This document shows, in pieces, positions 8,740-17,565 of a stretch of DNA of 64,000 nucleotides (the stretch's first letter is position 1; each line of letters starts with the position of its first letter). The notes beneath the pieces are model-generated. The model saw nothing but the letters and a program-made list of their open reading frames with translations, did not search any database and had not been told where the DNA came from. Made by a program: the position numbers and the translations under genes. The stretch lies in assembly GCA_028716385.1 (NCBI GenBank), contig JAQUPX010000001.1, positions 62,001-126,000 on the forward strand, read 5' to 3'. Source of the DNA: a bacterium. GTDB taxonomy: Bacteria > Hydrothermota > UBA3073 > JACQXS01 > JAQTXJ01.

Positions 8740-9458
8740 ATTTCTTTTCCTATAATTCTGATAAACAAGTCTTCCAGAGATTCTGTAAGTTCACTCGTTT
8801 TATAAGTCTCAATAATTTTTGCCTGTTTCATAAAAACAACCCTTGTGCATACTTTTTCAACTTCCGAAAGCTGGTGAGAATTAAGAAAAATTGTTTTTCC
8901 CTGTTCCCGCATTTCAAGGATTATGTTTCGGATATCAACGATACCGATGGGGTCTAACCCAAGAGTCGGTTCATCCAGAAAGAGCAAGTCAGGATTGTTT
9001 AACAACGCCTGTCCCATACTAAGACGCTGGAGCATACCGCGGGAGTAAGTTGATACTTTTTTTCCTTTTGCTTCTTCAAGTCCGATTTTCTTTAACATTT
9101 CCGAAACTATTTTTTCTTTTTGTTCTTTTATTCCATAAAGCTCGGCATGAAAATTCAGCAATTCTTTTCCTGTAAGGAATTTATGGAAAGCCGGGTTTTC
9201 CGGGACATACCCGATTTTTGCCCTTATTCCCATATCATCATTTTCTTTCCCAAAAAGTTTTATTGTACCGGTATCAGGTTTGAGAAAACCCAACATCAGC
9301 AGGAGGGTAGTCGTTTTGCCTGCGCCGTTTGGGCCGAGGAACCCAAAAACTTCGCCTTTATCCACCTCAAAACTAACATTATCAACGGCTAAAGCTTTTT
9401 TCTTTCCGAATTTACTGTAAGACTTGCTTAACCCCTCAACTTTTATAATATTATCCAT
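8736..9458 (-). CDS. ABC transporter ATP-binding protein
   Basis: This 240-aa ATPase has a Walker A motif GPNGAGKTT, an ABC signature variant (YSRGMLQRLSMG), a Walker B LLFLDEPTLGLDP and the switch region FLNSHQLSEVEKV. These place it in the ABC-2 export ATPase group (CcmA/NatA-like). It energises the permease encoded immediately downstream. No strong Shine-Dalgarno site is seen immediately upstream of the ATG. Confidence 0.93.
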   Translation of the reverse strand: MDNIIKVEGLSKSYSKFGKKKALAVDNVSFEVDKGEVFGFLGPNGAGKTTTLLLMLGFLKPDTGTIKLFGKENDDMGIRAKIGYVPENPAFHKFLTGKELLNFHAELYGIKEQKEKIVSEMLKKIGLEEAKGKKVSTYSRGMLQRLSMGQALLNNPDLLFLDEPTLGLDPIGIVDIRNIILEMREQGKTIFLNSHQLSEVEKVCTRVVFMKQAKIIETYKTSELTESLEDLFIRIIGKEI

Positions 9459-9957
9459 TTTTCTGCTTTACCGAGAAAAACTAAAATGCTTTTATCTTTA
9501 CATATTAAATTTTAATCTTTTGTCAATAATTTTTTGGAAGGCATGGGGAGTTTTGGATTTTCCAGCGGAGCTGGATAGGAACAAGTTGTTATTCGTGTAT
9601 TAGTATATTCGTTATTAGGGGGATAAGATGGATTCCCGCTTCCGCCATGCCTTCGGCAGGTAAACGGGAATGACAAACTCCAGAGATTCTCATGCAAAGG
9701 CGCAATGCTCGCAAAGAATAGAGGCGAATTAGTAAGTTGATTGATATTAGGTAAAATATTAATACTTTTTATTGACAGTTGATTGTTTTCAATTAAAAAT
9801 AGCAGTAAGATTTAACGTTAAACTGTTAGCAGATAATTATGTGTATATGAGCTTATCTCTACAATTCGTTCAGAACTATAATTGGCAGCCAGCAAAGCTG
9901 GATACCAATCCCTAATCCGCCAGAGGCGGAAAGGGCTTGCTATAAGGAGGAAAATAT
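9459..9957. other. Intergenic region: repeats, a weak promoter and the pdxJ leader
   Basis: No gene is seen. It contains TCCAGCGGAGCTGGA near 9558, the second copy of the 63-nt repeat (9629-9691), then TTGACA at 9772-9777 with TAAAAA 16 bp further, a possible promoter for pdxJ. The ~150-nt leader would hold two palindromes: CCAGCAAAGCTGG (9889-9901) and TCCGCCAGAGGCGGA (9916-9930). These belong to the dispersed families; I see no known riboswitch. Confidence 0.5.
9629..9691. repeat. Composite dispersed repeat, copy 2
   Basis: Near-identical (62 of 63 positions by eye) and in the same orientation as 7124-7186. The two copies flank the ABC transporter operon. Confidence 0.8.
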
Positions 9958-10674
9958 ATGTTACGATTAGGAGTGAATATAGACCACGTTGCTACCGTAC
10001 GAGAGGTTCGAAAAACACAATTTCCCGACCCGGTGCAGGCAGCAGTTTTAGTAGAGCTTGCGGGAGCAGACTCGATCACGGTTCATCTCAGGCAAGACCG
10101 CAGGCACATAAAAGAAAGAGACATCGAACTTCTGAAAAATACTTTGAACATAAAATTAAACGTAGAAATTGCATTAAATAAAGAAATCCTGGATTTTATC
10201 GTAAAGGTAAAACCATTTTCGTGTTGTCTTGTGCCTGAAAGGGTTGAAGAAATCACAACGGAAGGCGGATTGGACATAATAAAATTTACAGAGCAGGTAA
10301 AACAAACAGTAAGAACGCTCAAGAAAGCAGGCATATATACGGCAATTTTTATAGAGCCGGACGAAAGTACGATAAAATACGTTCCGCAATGCGAAGCAGA
10401 AATTATAGAACTACACACCGGTAAATATGCAGACGCAACCAATCCTTCAGATATTTCAAAAGAACTTTCGCGGATTAAAGATGCGGCAAAACTTGCAAAA
10501 TCACTGAACTTAGAGGTGCATGCAGGGCACGGGTTGCATTATAATAATGTGATTCCTATAGCCCGGATTCCTGAGATTGAAGAACTTAATATCGGGCATT
10601 CGATTATCTCCCGCGCTATGTTCGTCGGGTTGGAAAAAGCAATACGGGAAATGTCGGGACTGATGGGACGATGA
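9958..10674 (+). CDS. pdxJ: Pyridoxine 5'-phosphate synthase
   Basis: PdxJ condenses 3-amino-2-oxopropyl phosphate with 1-deoxyxylulose 5-phosphate to make pyridoxine phosphate (vitamin B6). Family hallmarks are clear: LGVNIDHVATVREVR at the N-terminus, ITVHLRQDRRHI, the catalytic region NVEIALN, and EVHAGHGLHYNNV near the end. The length of 238 aa is standard. A very good Shine-Dalgarno (AAGGAGG) precedes the ATG by 8 nt. The downstream gene is 174 bp away across a repeat-bearing spacer (GCCTGCCTGACGGTAGGCAG near 10683), so it is probably not tightly coupled. Confidence 0.96.
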   Translation: MLRLGVNIDHVATVREVRKTQFPDPVQAAVLVELAGADSITVHLRQDRRHIKERDIELLKNTLNIKLNVEIALNKEILDFIVKVKPFSCCLVPERVEEITTEGGLDIIKFTEQVKQTVRTLKKAGIYTAIFIEPDESTIKYVPQCEAEIIELHTGKYADATNPSDISKELSRIKDAAKLAKSLNLEVHAGHGLHYNNVIPIARIPEIEELNIGHSIISRAMFVGLEKAIREMSGLMGR

Positions 10675-10848
10675 GAAGAATTTTGCCTGCCTGACGGTAG
10701 GCAGGGATTTTGGATTGGGGATTTTGGAATGTAGATTGCGGAATTAAAAAACGAAAAGATAGAGAAATGCTGAACTACAAATTAGAAGACTACAAAAAAC
10801 AGGCTCACGCAAAGCCGCTAAGAACGCAAAGGAAAAACAACAAAAGAT

Positions 10849-12564
10849 ATGGGAATTATGAATTACAAATTAAAAGATAAGGCTACTATGACACTTAAAC
10901 AGGCAAAATATTTACCTGCAATTTATCTGATGGGAGTTATAGTTTTATCCGTAGTTTTTACCACGGGATGCAAAAACAAATCCAACAATATCTCGGTACA
11001 AACGGAAGACTTTACAAAAATGGAGGGGTATATATTTTCGGAAAACTATGCATACCTGATTAACTTTGAAAAAAACTCCATTGCAGCTAAAGTAAAATTG
11101 CCGCCAAAAATAAAAGATTTTTACGTTACGGGAGACAATATATTTCTTACCGGGGATTATTTGATGCAACTCTCAAAAGGCAAATTCAACAGAATTGCAA
11201 CACTTACAAAAGATTTCAAGCAAGTATGTAAAACGGATAAAGACATTTACATCTTAAACAAAACGAAGATAAAGGCAATTAAATCGGGTTTTACAATTCC
11301 TCTTTCGGAAGAGCCGATAAAATTTAGCGTAGAGTTTGATAAGATATGGGTATTGGATAAGAACGGTGTTTCCGTTTATAAATTACCGGGGGAATCAGGC
11401 GAAGACACGAAAGAAAACCAGCGCATCCCTGTAGACGGGGCAACGGATTTTATGCTCGCTCCTTACGGGATTAGAGTTTATGTAGCAAAACAAGGTTTCA
11501 TTGACGTGTTTGATACTCAAAATTTTACACTTATCACTCATATTCCCATCAAAGGAATTCCCCACAAAATACTTTTCTCCGCCACGACGGATAAAATATA
11601 TTGCATTACGGAAGTGGACGCTTCAACCAATGAAGCTATGATATATATGATAAACAGGTCATTGAATAAAGTCGAAAATATTTTACGGATAGACAATGTA
11701 AAAGATTTTTCGCTTTCCCAGAATGGCAGTTACGGAATGATTTTAACGGATTCCCTCTCTACCGATGAGCCGGGAGCAATACACATATTAAATACCGAAA
11801 CAAATAAAATAATAAACAAAATAGCAATAACCGTAAACGACATTACAACAAGCGTAGGGGATTCGAGGATATACTGCCTTACTCCGACAGAGTTGGTATA
11901 CATTCCTGCTTTATCGGCATTAGGCGAAAAAACAAACGAGCTTGAACCTACATTCAGAATAAAAGTTGACGGGGGAAAGAAAATAATTATAATGCCTAGA
12001 GTAGACAATAAGGTAGAAAACGTTGACGACAAATTTTTTGTTCTCCAAATAGATGTCGAAAAAGATTCCATTAATTATGTTAAGGGGTTATTACAAAAAA
12101 ACTGTTATCCGATATGGGGATGTCAATTTGCAAACGATTATAAATTACGGATTGGTTTTTTCCGCACAAGAGAAGATGCGGATTTGTTTGAGAAAAGAGT
12201 ACGGACAATAATAAAGAATCCTATAGAAATAGTTAAGACACAAGCAGAATCGTCTAAGGTTGTGGGGATGGACATAAGAGATTTAAACCAGAATGGATTA
12301 TCGGATGCCGCAATACAGGAAGACGGGAAAGATATAATAATTTTCGAAATACAAAATGGCATTTATACCGAAATATACAGATGTTCAAAAGACGAGCCAA
12401 CGTACAACGGAGACCCTGCGTTTACAAACGTGCCGGATGGCAGCAGCACAAAATTGGCAATAAGAACGCCTATGCTAAACGGAAAGAATTCAATTATAGA
12501 GTTCTCTGTTAAAGAGGAAGCCGCCGATAAAAAAGATGGACTATTTATGGAGAGGATAGAATGA
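10849..12564 (+). CDS. Lipoprotein with propeller-like repeats, SPOR-like domain and FG-GAP-like tail
   Basis: The N-terminus has a hydrophobic segment ending in a lipobox (VVFTTGC), so the mature protein should be lipidated at that Cys. The next ~300 residues contain repeating beta-strand units (for example IHILNTETNKIINKIAI) like YVTN-type propellers. Around residues 394-470 a SPOR-like domain is visible (FFVLQIDVEKDSINYVKGLL ... LRIGFFRTREDADLFEKRV); SPOR domains bind denuded peptidoglycan glycans. After it comes DIRDLNQNGLSDAAI, resembling a calcium-binding FG-GAP loop. The stop overlaps the folC start by 4 bp. The exact start is uncertain; an internal ATG (MTLKQAKYL) would also keep the lipobox. 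Confidence 0.65.
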   Translation: MGIMNYKLKDKATMTLKQAKYLPAIYLMGVIVLSVVFTTGCKNKSNNISVQTEDFTKMEGYIFSENYAYLINFEKNSIAAKVKLPPKIKDFYVTGDNIFLTGDYLMQLSKGKFNRIATLTKDFKQVCKTDKDIYILNKTKIKAIKSGFTIPLSEEPIKFSVEFDKIWVLDKNGVSVYKLPGESGEDTKENQRIPVDGATDFMLAPYGIRVYVAKQGFIDVFDTQNFTLITHIPIKGIPHKILFSATTDKIYCITEVDASTNEAMIYMINRSLNKVENILRIDNVKDFSLSQNGSYGMILTDSLSTDEPGAIHILNTETNKIINKIAITVNDITTSVGDSRIYCLTPTELVYIPALSALGEKTNELEPTFRIKVDGGKKIIIMPRVDNKVENVDDKFFVLQIDVEKDSINYVKGLLQKNCYPIWGCQFANDYKLRIGFFRTREDADLFEKRVRTIIKNPIEIVKTQAESSKVVGMDIRDLNQNGLSDAAIQEDGKDIIIFEIQNGIYTEIYRCSKDEPTYNGDPAFTNVPDGSSTKLAIRTPMLNGKNSIIEFSVKEEAADKKDGLFMERIE

Positions 12565-13856
12565 TGGACTTCAAAGAGGCTTTAAATTTTTTATATAGTT
12601 TTAAGAACTGGGAAAAAATCCCTGATTATGAGATTGAACTCAAAGGATTCAAAGAGTTTTTAAAAAAGATAGGTTCCCCCGAGACGAAAGTAAAAAACCC
12701 GATACTGGTAGGCGGCACAAAAGGAAAAGGCTCAACGGTCTCCTTTTTGACGGCTATTTTTAATAAGATGGGCAGGACCGGAGTTTACACTTCTCCACAT
12801 TTTATAAGTGTCCTGGAACGGATACGAGTGGCAGACCCTTCCGCTTCAATTAAAGAAGAAGGGGGCAATCGAATACCAGAAAAAGATTTCATTAAAATCC
12901 TTGAAGAATTAAAACCGTTTATAACTGAAGAGCGAACAACGTTTGAAATTTTAACGACTATTGCTTTTATATACTTTGCCAGACAATCTACGGAATTTTC
13001 CGTTTTCGAAATCGGGCTCGGCGGACGACTGGACGCTACAAATGTCGTCAACCCAGTAGTATCGGTTCTTGTTCCGATAAGTCTTGACCATACGGAAGTT
13101 TTGGGAGATACATTAGCAGATATAGCGAGAGAGAAATGCGGAATAATAAAAGAAAACGGCAAAGTCATATCCGCACCACAGGACGAAGAAGTTATGCTTG
13201 TAATAAAAGAAATTTGCAGAGAAAGAAACGCAACCCTTAAAGTAATAGGCGAGGATTTCTTTTGTGAGCATCCCGAATGCAGTATAGATGGAGCTAAGTT
13301 TACCGTAAACGACAGGGAGTATTCAATTCCGCTTCTCGGGAGACATCAGATAATAAATGCAATGACGGCAATATTGACGGCGCAGACTTGTGGAGTGCCG
13401 GACGAAATAATACAGGCAGGATTAAAAGAAGCGACCATCCGCGGCAGGCTGGAAATTATGTGGAGACAGCCATACGTCGTATTTGACGGGGCGCACAACG
13501 TGGCATCCGCATGGGTATTAAGGAGAAGTATAATCGAATTATTTGGTTTCAAAAAGTTGATTTTAGTATTCGGACTTCTAAAAGATAAAGACAAAGAAGC
13601 TATCATTCAAACGCTTGCGCCAATAACGGACTATGCGATTATAACGCCGGTTAAAGTAGAGCGGTCTGCGAATCCCGAAGAATTGCTGGAGATTTTTAAG
13701 AAGGAAAAAATACCCGCAGAAATAGCTTCGGATTCTCACAGCGCACTAAAACTAGCGCTCAAAAAAGCAAAAGAAAAAGACTTGATTTTGGCAACGGGAT
13801 CGTTGTATTTAATAGGGGAACTTTTAGGTAATACAAAGTGGACAATAATAAACTAA
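12561..13856 (+). CDS. folC: Bifunctional dihydrofolate synthase / folylpolyglutamate synthase
   Basis: FolC adds glutamate to dihydropteroate and to folates. The ATP-binding loop GGTKGKGSTVSFL, the folate-region segment GVYTSPHFISVLERIRV, FEIGLGGRLDATNVV, and ISLDHTEVLGDTLADIAREKCGIIK are all typical, as is the C-terminal FDGAHNVASAWVL. The length of 431 aa fits. The gene overlaps the preceding lipoprotein gene by 4 bp and is followed after 12 bp by a small DUF1844 gene and panB, so these genes probably form an operon. Confidence 0.96.
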   Translation: MMDFKEALNFLYSFKNWEKIPDYEIELKGFKEFLKKIGSPETKVKNPILVGGTKGKGSTVSFLTAIFNKMGRTGVYTSPHFISVLERIRVADPSASIKEEGGNRIPEKDFIKILEELKPFITEERTTFEILTTIAFIYFARQSTEFSVFEIGLGGRLDATNVVNPVVSVLVPISLDHTEVLGDTLADIAREKCGIIKENGKVISAPQDEEVMLVIKEICRERNATLKVIGEDFFCEHPECSIDGAKFTVNDREYSIPLLGRHQIINAMTAILTAQTCGVPDEIIQAGLKEATIRGRLEIMWRQPYVVFDGAHNVASAWVLRRSIIELFGFKKLILVFGLLKDKDKEAIIQTLAPITDYAIITPVKVERSANPEELLEIFKKEKIPAEIASDSHSALKLALKKAKEKDLILATGSLYLIGELLGNTKWTIIN

Positions 13857-13868
13857 AAAGGGGGAGAA

Positions 13869-14180
13869 ATGGACGAAACAAATAACACTTTAAATGAAAT
13901 TCCGGAAGCGTCGTTCATAGGAATAATATTGTTTCTTGCAACGATAGCATCCCAACACCTTGGATTGGTTAAAAATCCGTTGAGCGATAAAGTGGAAAAA
14001 GATATCAGGCTGGCAAAATATTCAATAGACTCCCTTGAGATACTTAAAGACAAAACCAAAAACAATCTTGCTAAAGAAGAAAGCGACCTTTTAGAAAATA
14101 TTTTAAGCGAATTAAAATTGGCTTATATCAAAGTAGAGGCAGATGGTAATACCAAAAATAACCCCCCAATCTCTTTGTGA
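13869..14180 (+). CDS. DUF1844 family protein
   Basis: A 103-aa protein with the DUF1844 pattern: an N-terminal amphipathic segment SFIGIILFLATIASQHLGLV, then KNPLSDKVEKDIRLAKYSID SLEILKDKT and a helical end (LLENILSELKLAYIKV). The function of the family is unknown. GGGGAGAA lies about 5 nt before the ATG. Its 3' end overlaps panB by 38 bp in another frame, so translation of the two is probably coupled. Confidence 0.8.
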   Translation: MDETNNTLNEIPEASFIGIILFLATIASQHLGLVKNPLSDKVEKDIRLAKYSIDSLEILKDKTKNNLAKEESDLLENILSELKLAYIKVEADGNTKNNPPISL

Positions 14181-14949
14181 ACTAAAACGACAAGGCGAAA
14201 AAGTAGCACTGCTTACGGCTTACGATTACCCAACGGCTCTTATAGAAGATAGCCTTGGCATAGAAATAATTCTTGTCGGGGATTCATTCGGGATGACCGT
14301 TTTAGGATACGATTCCACGTTGAAAGTCGGGATGTCGGAAATGCTTATGGCTTGCAGTGCAGTCGGCAGAGCCGTAAAACGGGCAATGATAGTAGCGGAT
14401 ATGCCGTTTATGAGTTACCAGCCGTCTAATTCTGCCGCCGTAAAAAACGCAGGGAAGTTTGTCTCCTCTGCAAATGCAGATGCGGTAAAAGTTGAAGGCG
14501 CAGGGATAACACTTGAAAGAATTAAAGCTATTATAGGCGCAGGAATTCCCGTAATGGGACATATCGGATTTACCCCGCAGTCGCTGAAAAAATTCGGCAC
14601 TTATAAAGTGGTCGGCAAAATTGATACGGAAGAAAAACAACTTATTGAAGACGCAAAAGCGTTGGAAAAAGTTGGCGTATTTTCGATAATCGTTGAATGC
14701 GTATCAAGTAAAATCATAAAAGAAATTAAGAAAGCAGTGAAAATCCCAATCTATGGAATAGGCGCCGGAGCGGACTGCGACGGACAGATTCTTGTGGTAA
14801 ATGATATATTGGGTTTGTTCCAGGGGAAGTTGCCCAAGTACGTAAAAAAATATGCCGACCTGACTCCCGTCATTGAGAAAGCAATAAAAGAATACATCAG
14901 CGATGTAAAAAATAATAAGTACCCCGACGAAGAACATACGTATAAGTAG
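14143..14949 (+). CDS. panB: 3-methyl-2-oxobutanoate hydroxymethyltransferase
   Basis: PanB makes ketopantoate from 2-oxoisovalerate and methylene-tetrahydrofolate, the first step of pantothenate/CoA synthesis. Visible hallmarks are LLTAYDYPTALI, VGDSFGMTVLGYDSTL, VADMPFMSYQ, VKVEGA and PVMGHIGFTPQS, with metal-binding Asp in VGDS and VADMP. The length of 268 aa is typical. The start lies inside the preceding gene, with a GAGG sequence a few bases upstream. Its location after folC links folate-dependent one-carbon chemistry and pantothenate synthesis. Confidence 0.96.
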   Translation: MVIPKITPQSLCELKRQGEKVALLTAYDYPTALIEDSLGIEIILVGDSFGMTVLGYDSTLKVGMSEMLMACSAVGRAVKRAMIVADMPFMSYQPSNSAAVKNAGKFVSSANADAVKVEGAGITLERIKAIIGAGIPVMGHIGFTPQSLKKFGTYKVVGKIDTEEKQLIEDAKALEKVGVFSIIVECVSSKIIKEIKKAVKIPIYGIGAGADCDGQILVVNDILGLFQGKLPKYVKKYADLTPVIEKAIKEYISDVKNNKYPDEEHTYK

Positions 14950-14981
14950 GGAATGTAACTGACAAAAAAATAGTAACCGCA

Positions 14982-15039
14982 AGATTCCATCCTCCAAAAA
15001 GATTGGCGGACAGGCGCGATTTACACAAGAAACAGAAAA
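14982..15039. repeat. Dispersed repeat of the CATCCTCCAAA...TGGCGGACAGG type
   Basis: Closely similar to 63896-63953 in the same orientation, sharing the words GATTCCATCCTCCAAA, TGGCGGACAGGC and GATTTACACAAGA. A shorter inverted relative lies at 58851-58892. It sits in the panB / propeller-gene spacer, which holds no gene. Confidence 0.75.
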
Positions 15040-15082
15040 AACATACATCCTCAAAAAATGTAAAATTGGTATGATAAAATCG

Positions 15083-15111
15083 TTGACAATTAACAACCCC
15101 ACGATTAAGCT
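15083..15111 (+). promoter_or_regulatory. Possible promoter of the first propeller-repeat gene
   Basis: TTGACA at 15083-15088 is consensus. The best -10 at 17 bp spacing is TAAGCT (15106-15111), which is weak. The gene also has a Shine-Dalgarno site further down, so the leader would be about 28 nt. Confidence 0.4.
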
Positions 15112-15145
15112 ATGCGCATAGTATATATAATACTAAGGGGGATAT

Positions 15146-16585
15146 ATGTATAAATTTTTAAGTGTTTTAGGATTTGTAGTTTTATTTAGCTTAAACATAA
15201 AAGCCGCTACTGTCAGAGCGCCGGACACATTATGGACAAGAACTTATGGAGGAACAAATATTGACATAGGTAATTCGGTTCAACAAACGCAGGACAATGG
15301 TTTTATCGTTGCAGGATATACGGCTCCTACAACAAGCGAAAACACCGGAGATATCTATCTATTAAAAATAAATTCTACCGGAGATACGGTCTGGACAAAA
15401 ATCTATGGCGATAGCGCTGATGATAGAGCTTATTCGGTTAAACAATCATTTGATAATGGTTTTATTATTGCAGGTTATACCGCTTCTTTTGGACATGGTA
15501 AAGAAGATGTCTATTTAATAAAAACAGACTCGGCCGGGGATACATTGTGGACAAAAACTTATGGTGGGACAGAAGACGAAGAGGGAGCGCTTGTTCAACA
15601 AACTTCCGATTCAGGTTTTATCATTGCAGGAACTACAAACTCTTTCGGAGCAGGTAATGCTGATGTCTATTTAATTAAAACGAATTCTTCCGGCGATACA
15701 CTATGGACAAAAACTTATGGTGGGGCTGATAGCGATTGGGGCAGTTCCGTCCAACAAACACAAGATAGCGGTTTTATCGTTACAGGATGGACAGCTTCTT
15801 TTGATACCAACGGTTACATGAACGCCTACTTAATAAAAACAGATGCCAACGGGGACACTATGTGGACAAGAACTTTTAATTTAAGTATTGCTTATTCCGT
15901 CAGACAAACAAAAGACAATGGCTTTATTGTTGCAGGTATTACAGAAAGCGATATGGGAGATAAGGATGTCTATCTTGTAAAAACCGATGTAAATGGAGAT
16001 ACTATGTGGACAAGAACTTACGGCGGATACAATGACGATGAGGCTTATTGTGTTGAAGAAACACAGGACAGCGGATTTATTGTTGCAGGATTTACAGGCG
16101 TATATGGAACAGCCGGAGAAACTTATATACTAAGAACAAATATTAACGGGGATACTATGTGGACAAGGTCTTATGGTGAGACTTCGTATGCTAGTTTTAA
16201 CTCTATACAACAAACTCAGGATGAAGGATTTATAGCCGTAGGCTTTTTATATTCAGGTGATGCAGGTGTCTACCTGGTAAAACTCGGGAAAGAACCCGGC
16301 ATTGAAGAAAACAATAAATCGGTTTCCGGCATTACCCTGCAAATTCAACCGAACCCATTTACCAATATTTCAACAATAGCATATCAACTACCAAAAGATT
16401 CTTATGTTTCATTAAAACTTTATGATATGTCCGGCAGATGTTTAAAAACGTTAACCGAAGGGAAAAAGAAAGCCGGTTATCATAACGAGAATCTTGAGGC
16501 AGAAAAATATCCGAATGGGATATATTTCATAAAGTTTGCCACAGAAAATCGTAAGGAAAGCAAAAAATTGATACTGATGAAATAA
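15146..16585 (+). CDS. Secreted seven-repeat propeller protein with T9SS sorting domain
   Basis: This 479-aa protein has a signal peptide (MYKFLSVLGFVVLFSLNIKA). It then has seven ~50-residue repeats built on DTLWTRTYGG ... SVQQTQDNGFIVAGYT ... VYLIKT, which probably form a seven-bladed beta-propeller. Repeat five is shortened. The last ~85 residues are a T9SS type A sorting domain (QPNPFTNISTIAYQL, SLKLYDMSGRCLKTL, NGIYFIKF, ending SKKLILMK). It should be surface-attached or released; binding or enzymatic role is unknown. AAGGGGG lies 6 nt before the ATG. A close paralogue is encoded at 17566-19032, separated only by a TPR gene. Confidence 0.85.
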   Translation: MYKFLSVLGFVVLFSLNIKAATVRAPDTLWTRTYGGTNIDIGNSVQQTQDNGFIVAGYTAPTTSENTGDIYLLKINSTGDTVWTKIYGDSADDRAYSVKQSFDNGFIIAGYTASFGHGKEDVYLIKTDSAGDTLWTKTYGGTEDEEGALVQQTSDSGFIIAGTTNSFGAGNADVYLIKTNSSGDTLWTKTYGGADSDWGSSVQQTQDSGFIVTGWTASFDTNGYMNAYLIKTDANGDTMWTRTFNLSIAYSVRQTKDNGFIVAGITESDMGDKDVYLVKTDVNGDTMWTRTYGGYNDDEAYCVEETQDSGFIVAGFTGVYGTAGETYILRTNINGDTMWTRSYGETSYASFNSIQQTQDEGFIAVGFLYSGDAGVYLVKLGKEPGIEENNKSVSGITLQIQPNPFTNISTIAYQLPKDSYVSLKLYDMSGRCLKTLTEGKKKAGYHNENLEAEKYPNGIYFIKFATENRKESKKLILMK

Positions 16586-16632
16586 GGGTAATTTTACTGT
16601 TTCTAACACAAGTTGTTGGTATCGTAAACAAG

Positions 16633-16660
16633 AGACAGGAAAATAAGAGATCTGTCTTTT
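16633..16660 (+). terminator. Weak candidate terminator
   Basis: AGACAG (16633-16638) can pair with CTGTCT (16652-16657), followed by a short T run. It lies about 50 nt after the propeller gene. The stem is short and the loop long, so this is only tentative. Confidence 0.3.
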
Positions 16661-16810
16661 GATTTTAAAAGTAATACCCCACATAAGCGCAAAAGAGAAA
16701 ACCCCAGGGAACAGATAGAAAAAAATAGAGAACGAAAAAAAGAATGGCAAGAAATGTAACAGGTGGTAACTTGTTGACAGATAGTAGAAAAAGCACATTA
16801 ATAAATTAAG

Positions 16811-17479
16811 TTGATTAAATCAAAGCTTAAAAAAGAAATGAAAAGTAAAAAAAAGTTAGCACAAAAGTTGCCCCTCTTGTTTATTTTAATAATTGTATTC
16901 GGCCTTCTAACTTTTCTATTAATCCAACAAAGGAAAACAAAAGAGTGGAACAACAAGGGCGTAGCATTTTTCAAATCCCGTCAATACGAGGAAGCGATAA
17001 CGGCTTACGACAAAGCAATAAGCATAAAGCACAATAATGCAATGGCGTGGCACAACAAAGGTTGGGCATTGTTTCAGCTTGGAAAATATGAGGAAGCGCT
17101 GAGCGCTTTTGATAAAGCGCTAAACATAAACAAAAATTTTGCGGGAGCGTGGGACGGGAAAGGATGGTCACTTGCGAAACTCGGTCAATACAATGAATCT
17201 CTGCCGGCTTTTGAAAAAGCAATAACTATAAAACAAAGTTTCGCAGGAGCATGGTATGGCAAAGGTTGGGCGCTGGGTAAGCTCGGGCGATACGAAGAGG
17301 CGCTGACAGTTTTTGATAAAGCATTAAGCGTAAGACCTAATTTTTCGGAAGCGTGGGAAAGTAAAGGTTGGACGCTTGATAAACTCGGAAGATATGAGGA
17401 ATCACAGACGGCTTTTGAAAAAGCCAAAGAATCCGAAAAGAGAAACAGGAAACTACTAAAAAAACAGCAGACGAGATAA
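16811..17479 (+). CDS. Membrane-anchored TPR protein
   Basis: The protein has one N-terminal transmembrane segment (LPLLFILIIVFGLLTFLLI) and five consecutive 34-residue tetratricopeptide repeats of the form AWHNKGWALFQLGKYEEAL, then a charged tail. TPRs mediate protein contacts; the partner is unknown. The frame opens with TTG at 16811, but an in-frame ATG at 16838 (MKSKKKLAQK) just before the membrane segment is equally plausible. A TTGACA lies at 16774-16779, but no good -10 follows at normal spacing. The repeats are very similar at DNA level, so they can expand or contract. Confidence 0.8.
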   Translation: MIKSKLKKEMKSKKKLAQKLPLLFILIIVFGLLTFLLIQQRKTKEWNNKGVAFFKSRQYEEAITAYDKAISIKHNNAMAWHNKGWALFQLGKYEEALSAFDKALNINKNFAGAWDGKGWSLAKLGQYNESLPAFEKAITIKQSFAGAWYGKGWALGKLGRYEEALTVFDKALSVRPNFSEAWESKGWTLDKLGRYEESQTAFEKAKESEKRNRKLLKKQQTR

Positions 17480-17500
17480 AGACAAATAACGAATTGCTGC

Positions 17501-17527
17501 TTGACAAACGCATCATTAAGTTATAAT
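17501..17527 (+). promoter_or_regulatory. Predicted promoter of the second propeller-repeat gene
   Basis: TTGACA (17501-17506) and a perfect TATAAT (17522-17527) are present, with a short 15-bp spacer (16 bp if the -35 is read as CTTGAC). Transcription would start near 17534, giving a leader of about 30 nt to the ATG at 17566. Confidence 0.5.
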
Positions 17528-17565
17528 GAGTAATATAACTTATGAGATTACGGGAAGATAACAAA

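Noticed and set aside
9806..9957. Long pdxJ leader as a riboswitch
   Set aside because: The only structures seen are two short palindromes of dispersed families; no known riboswitch core could be recognised.
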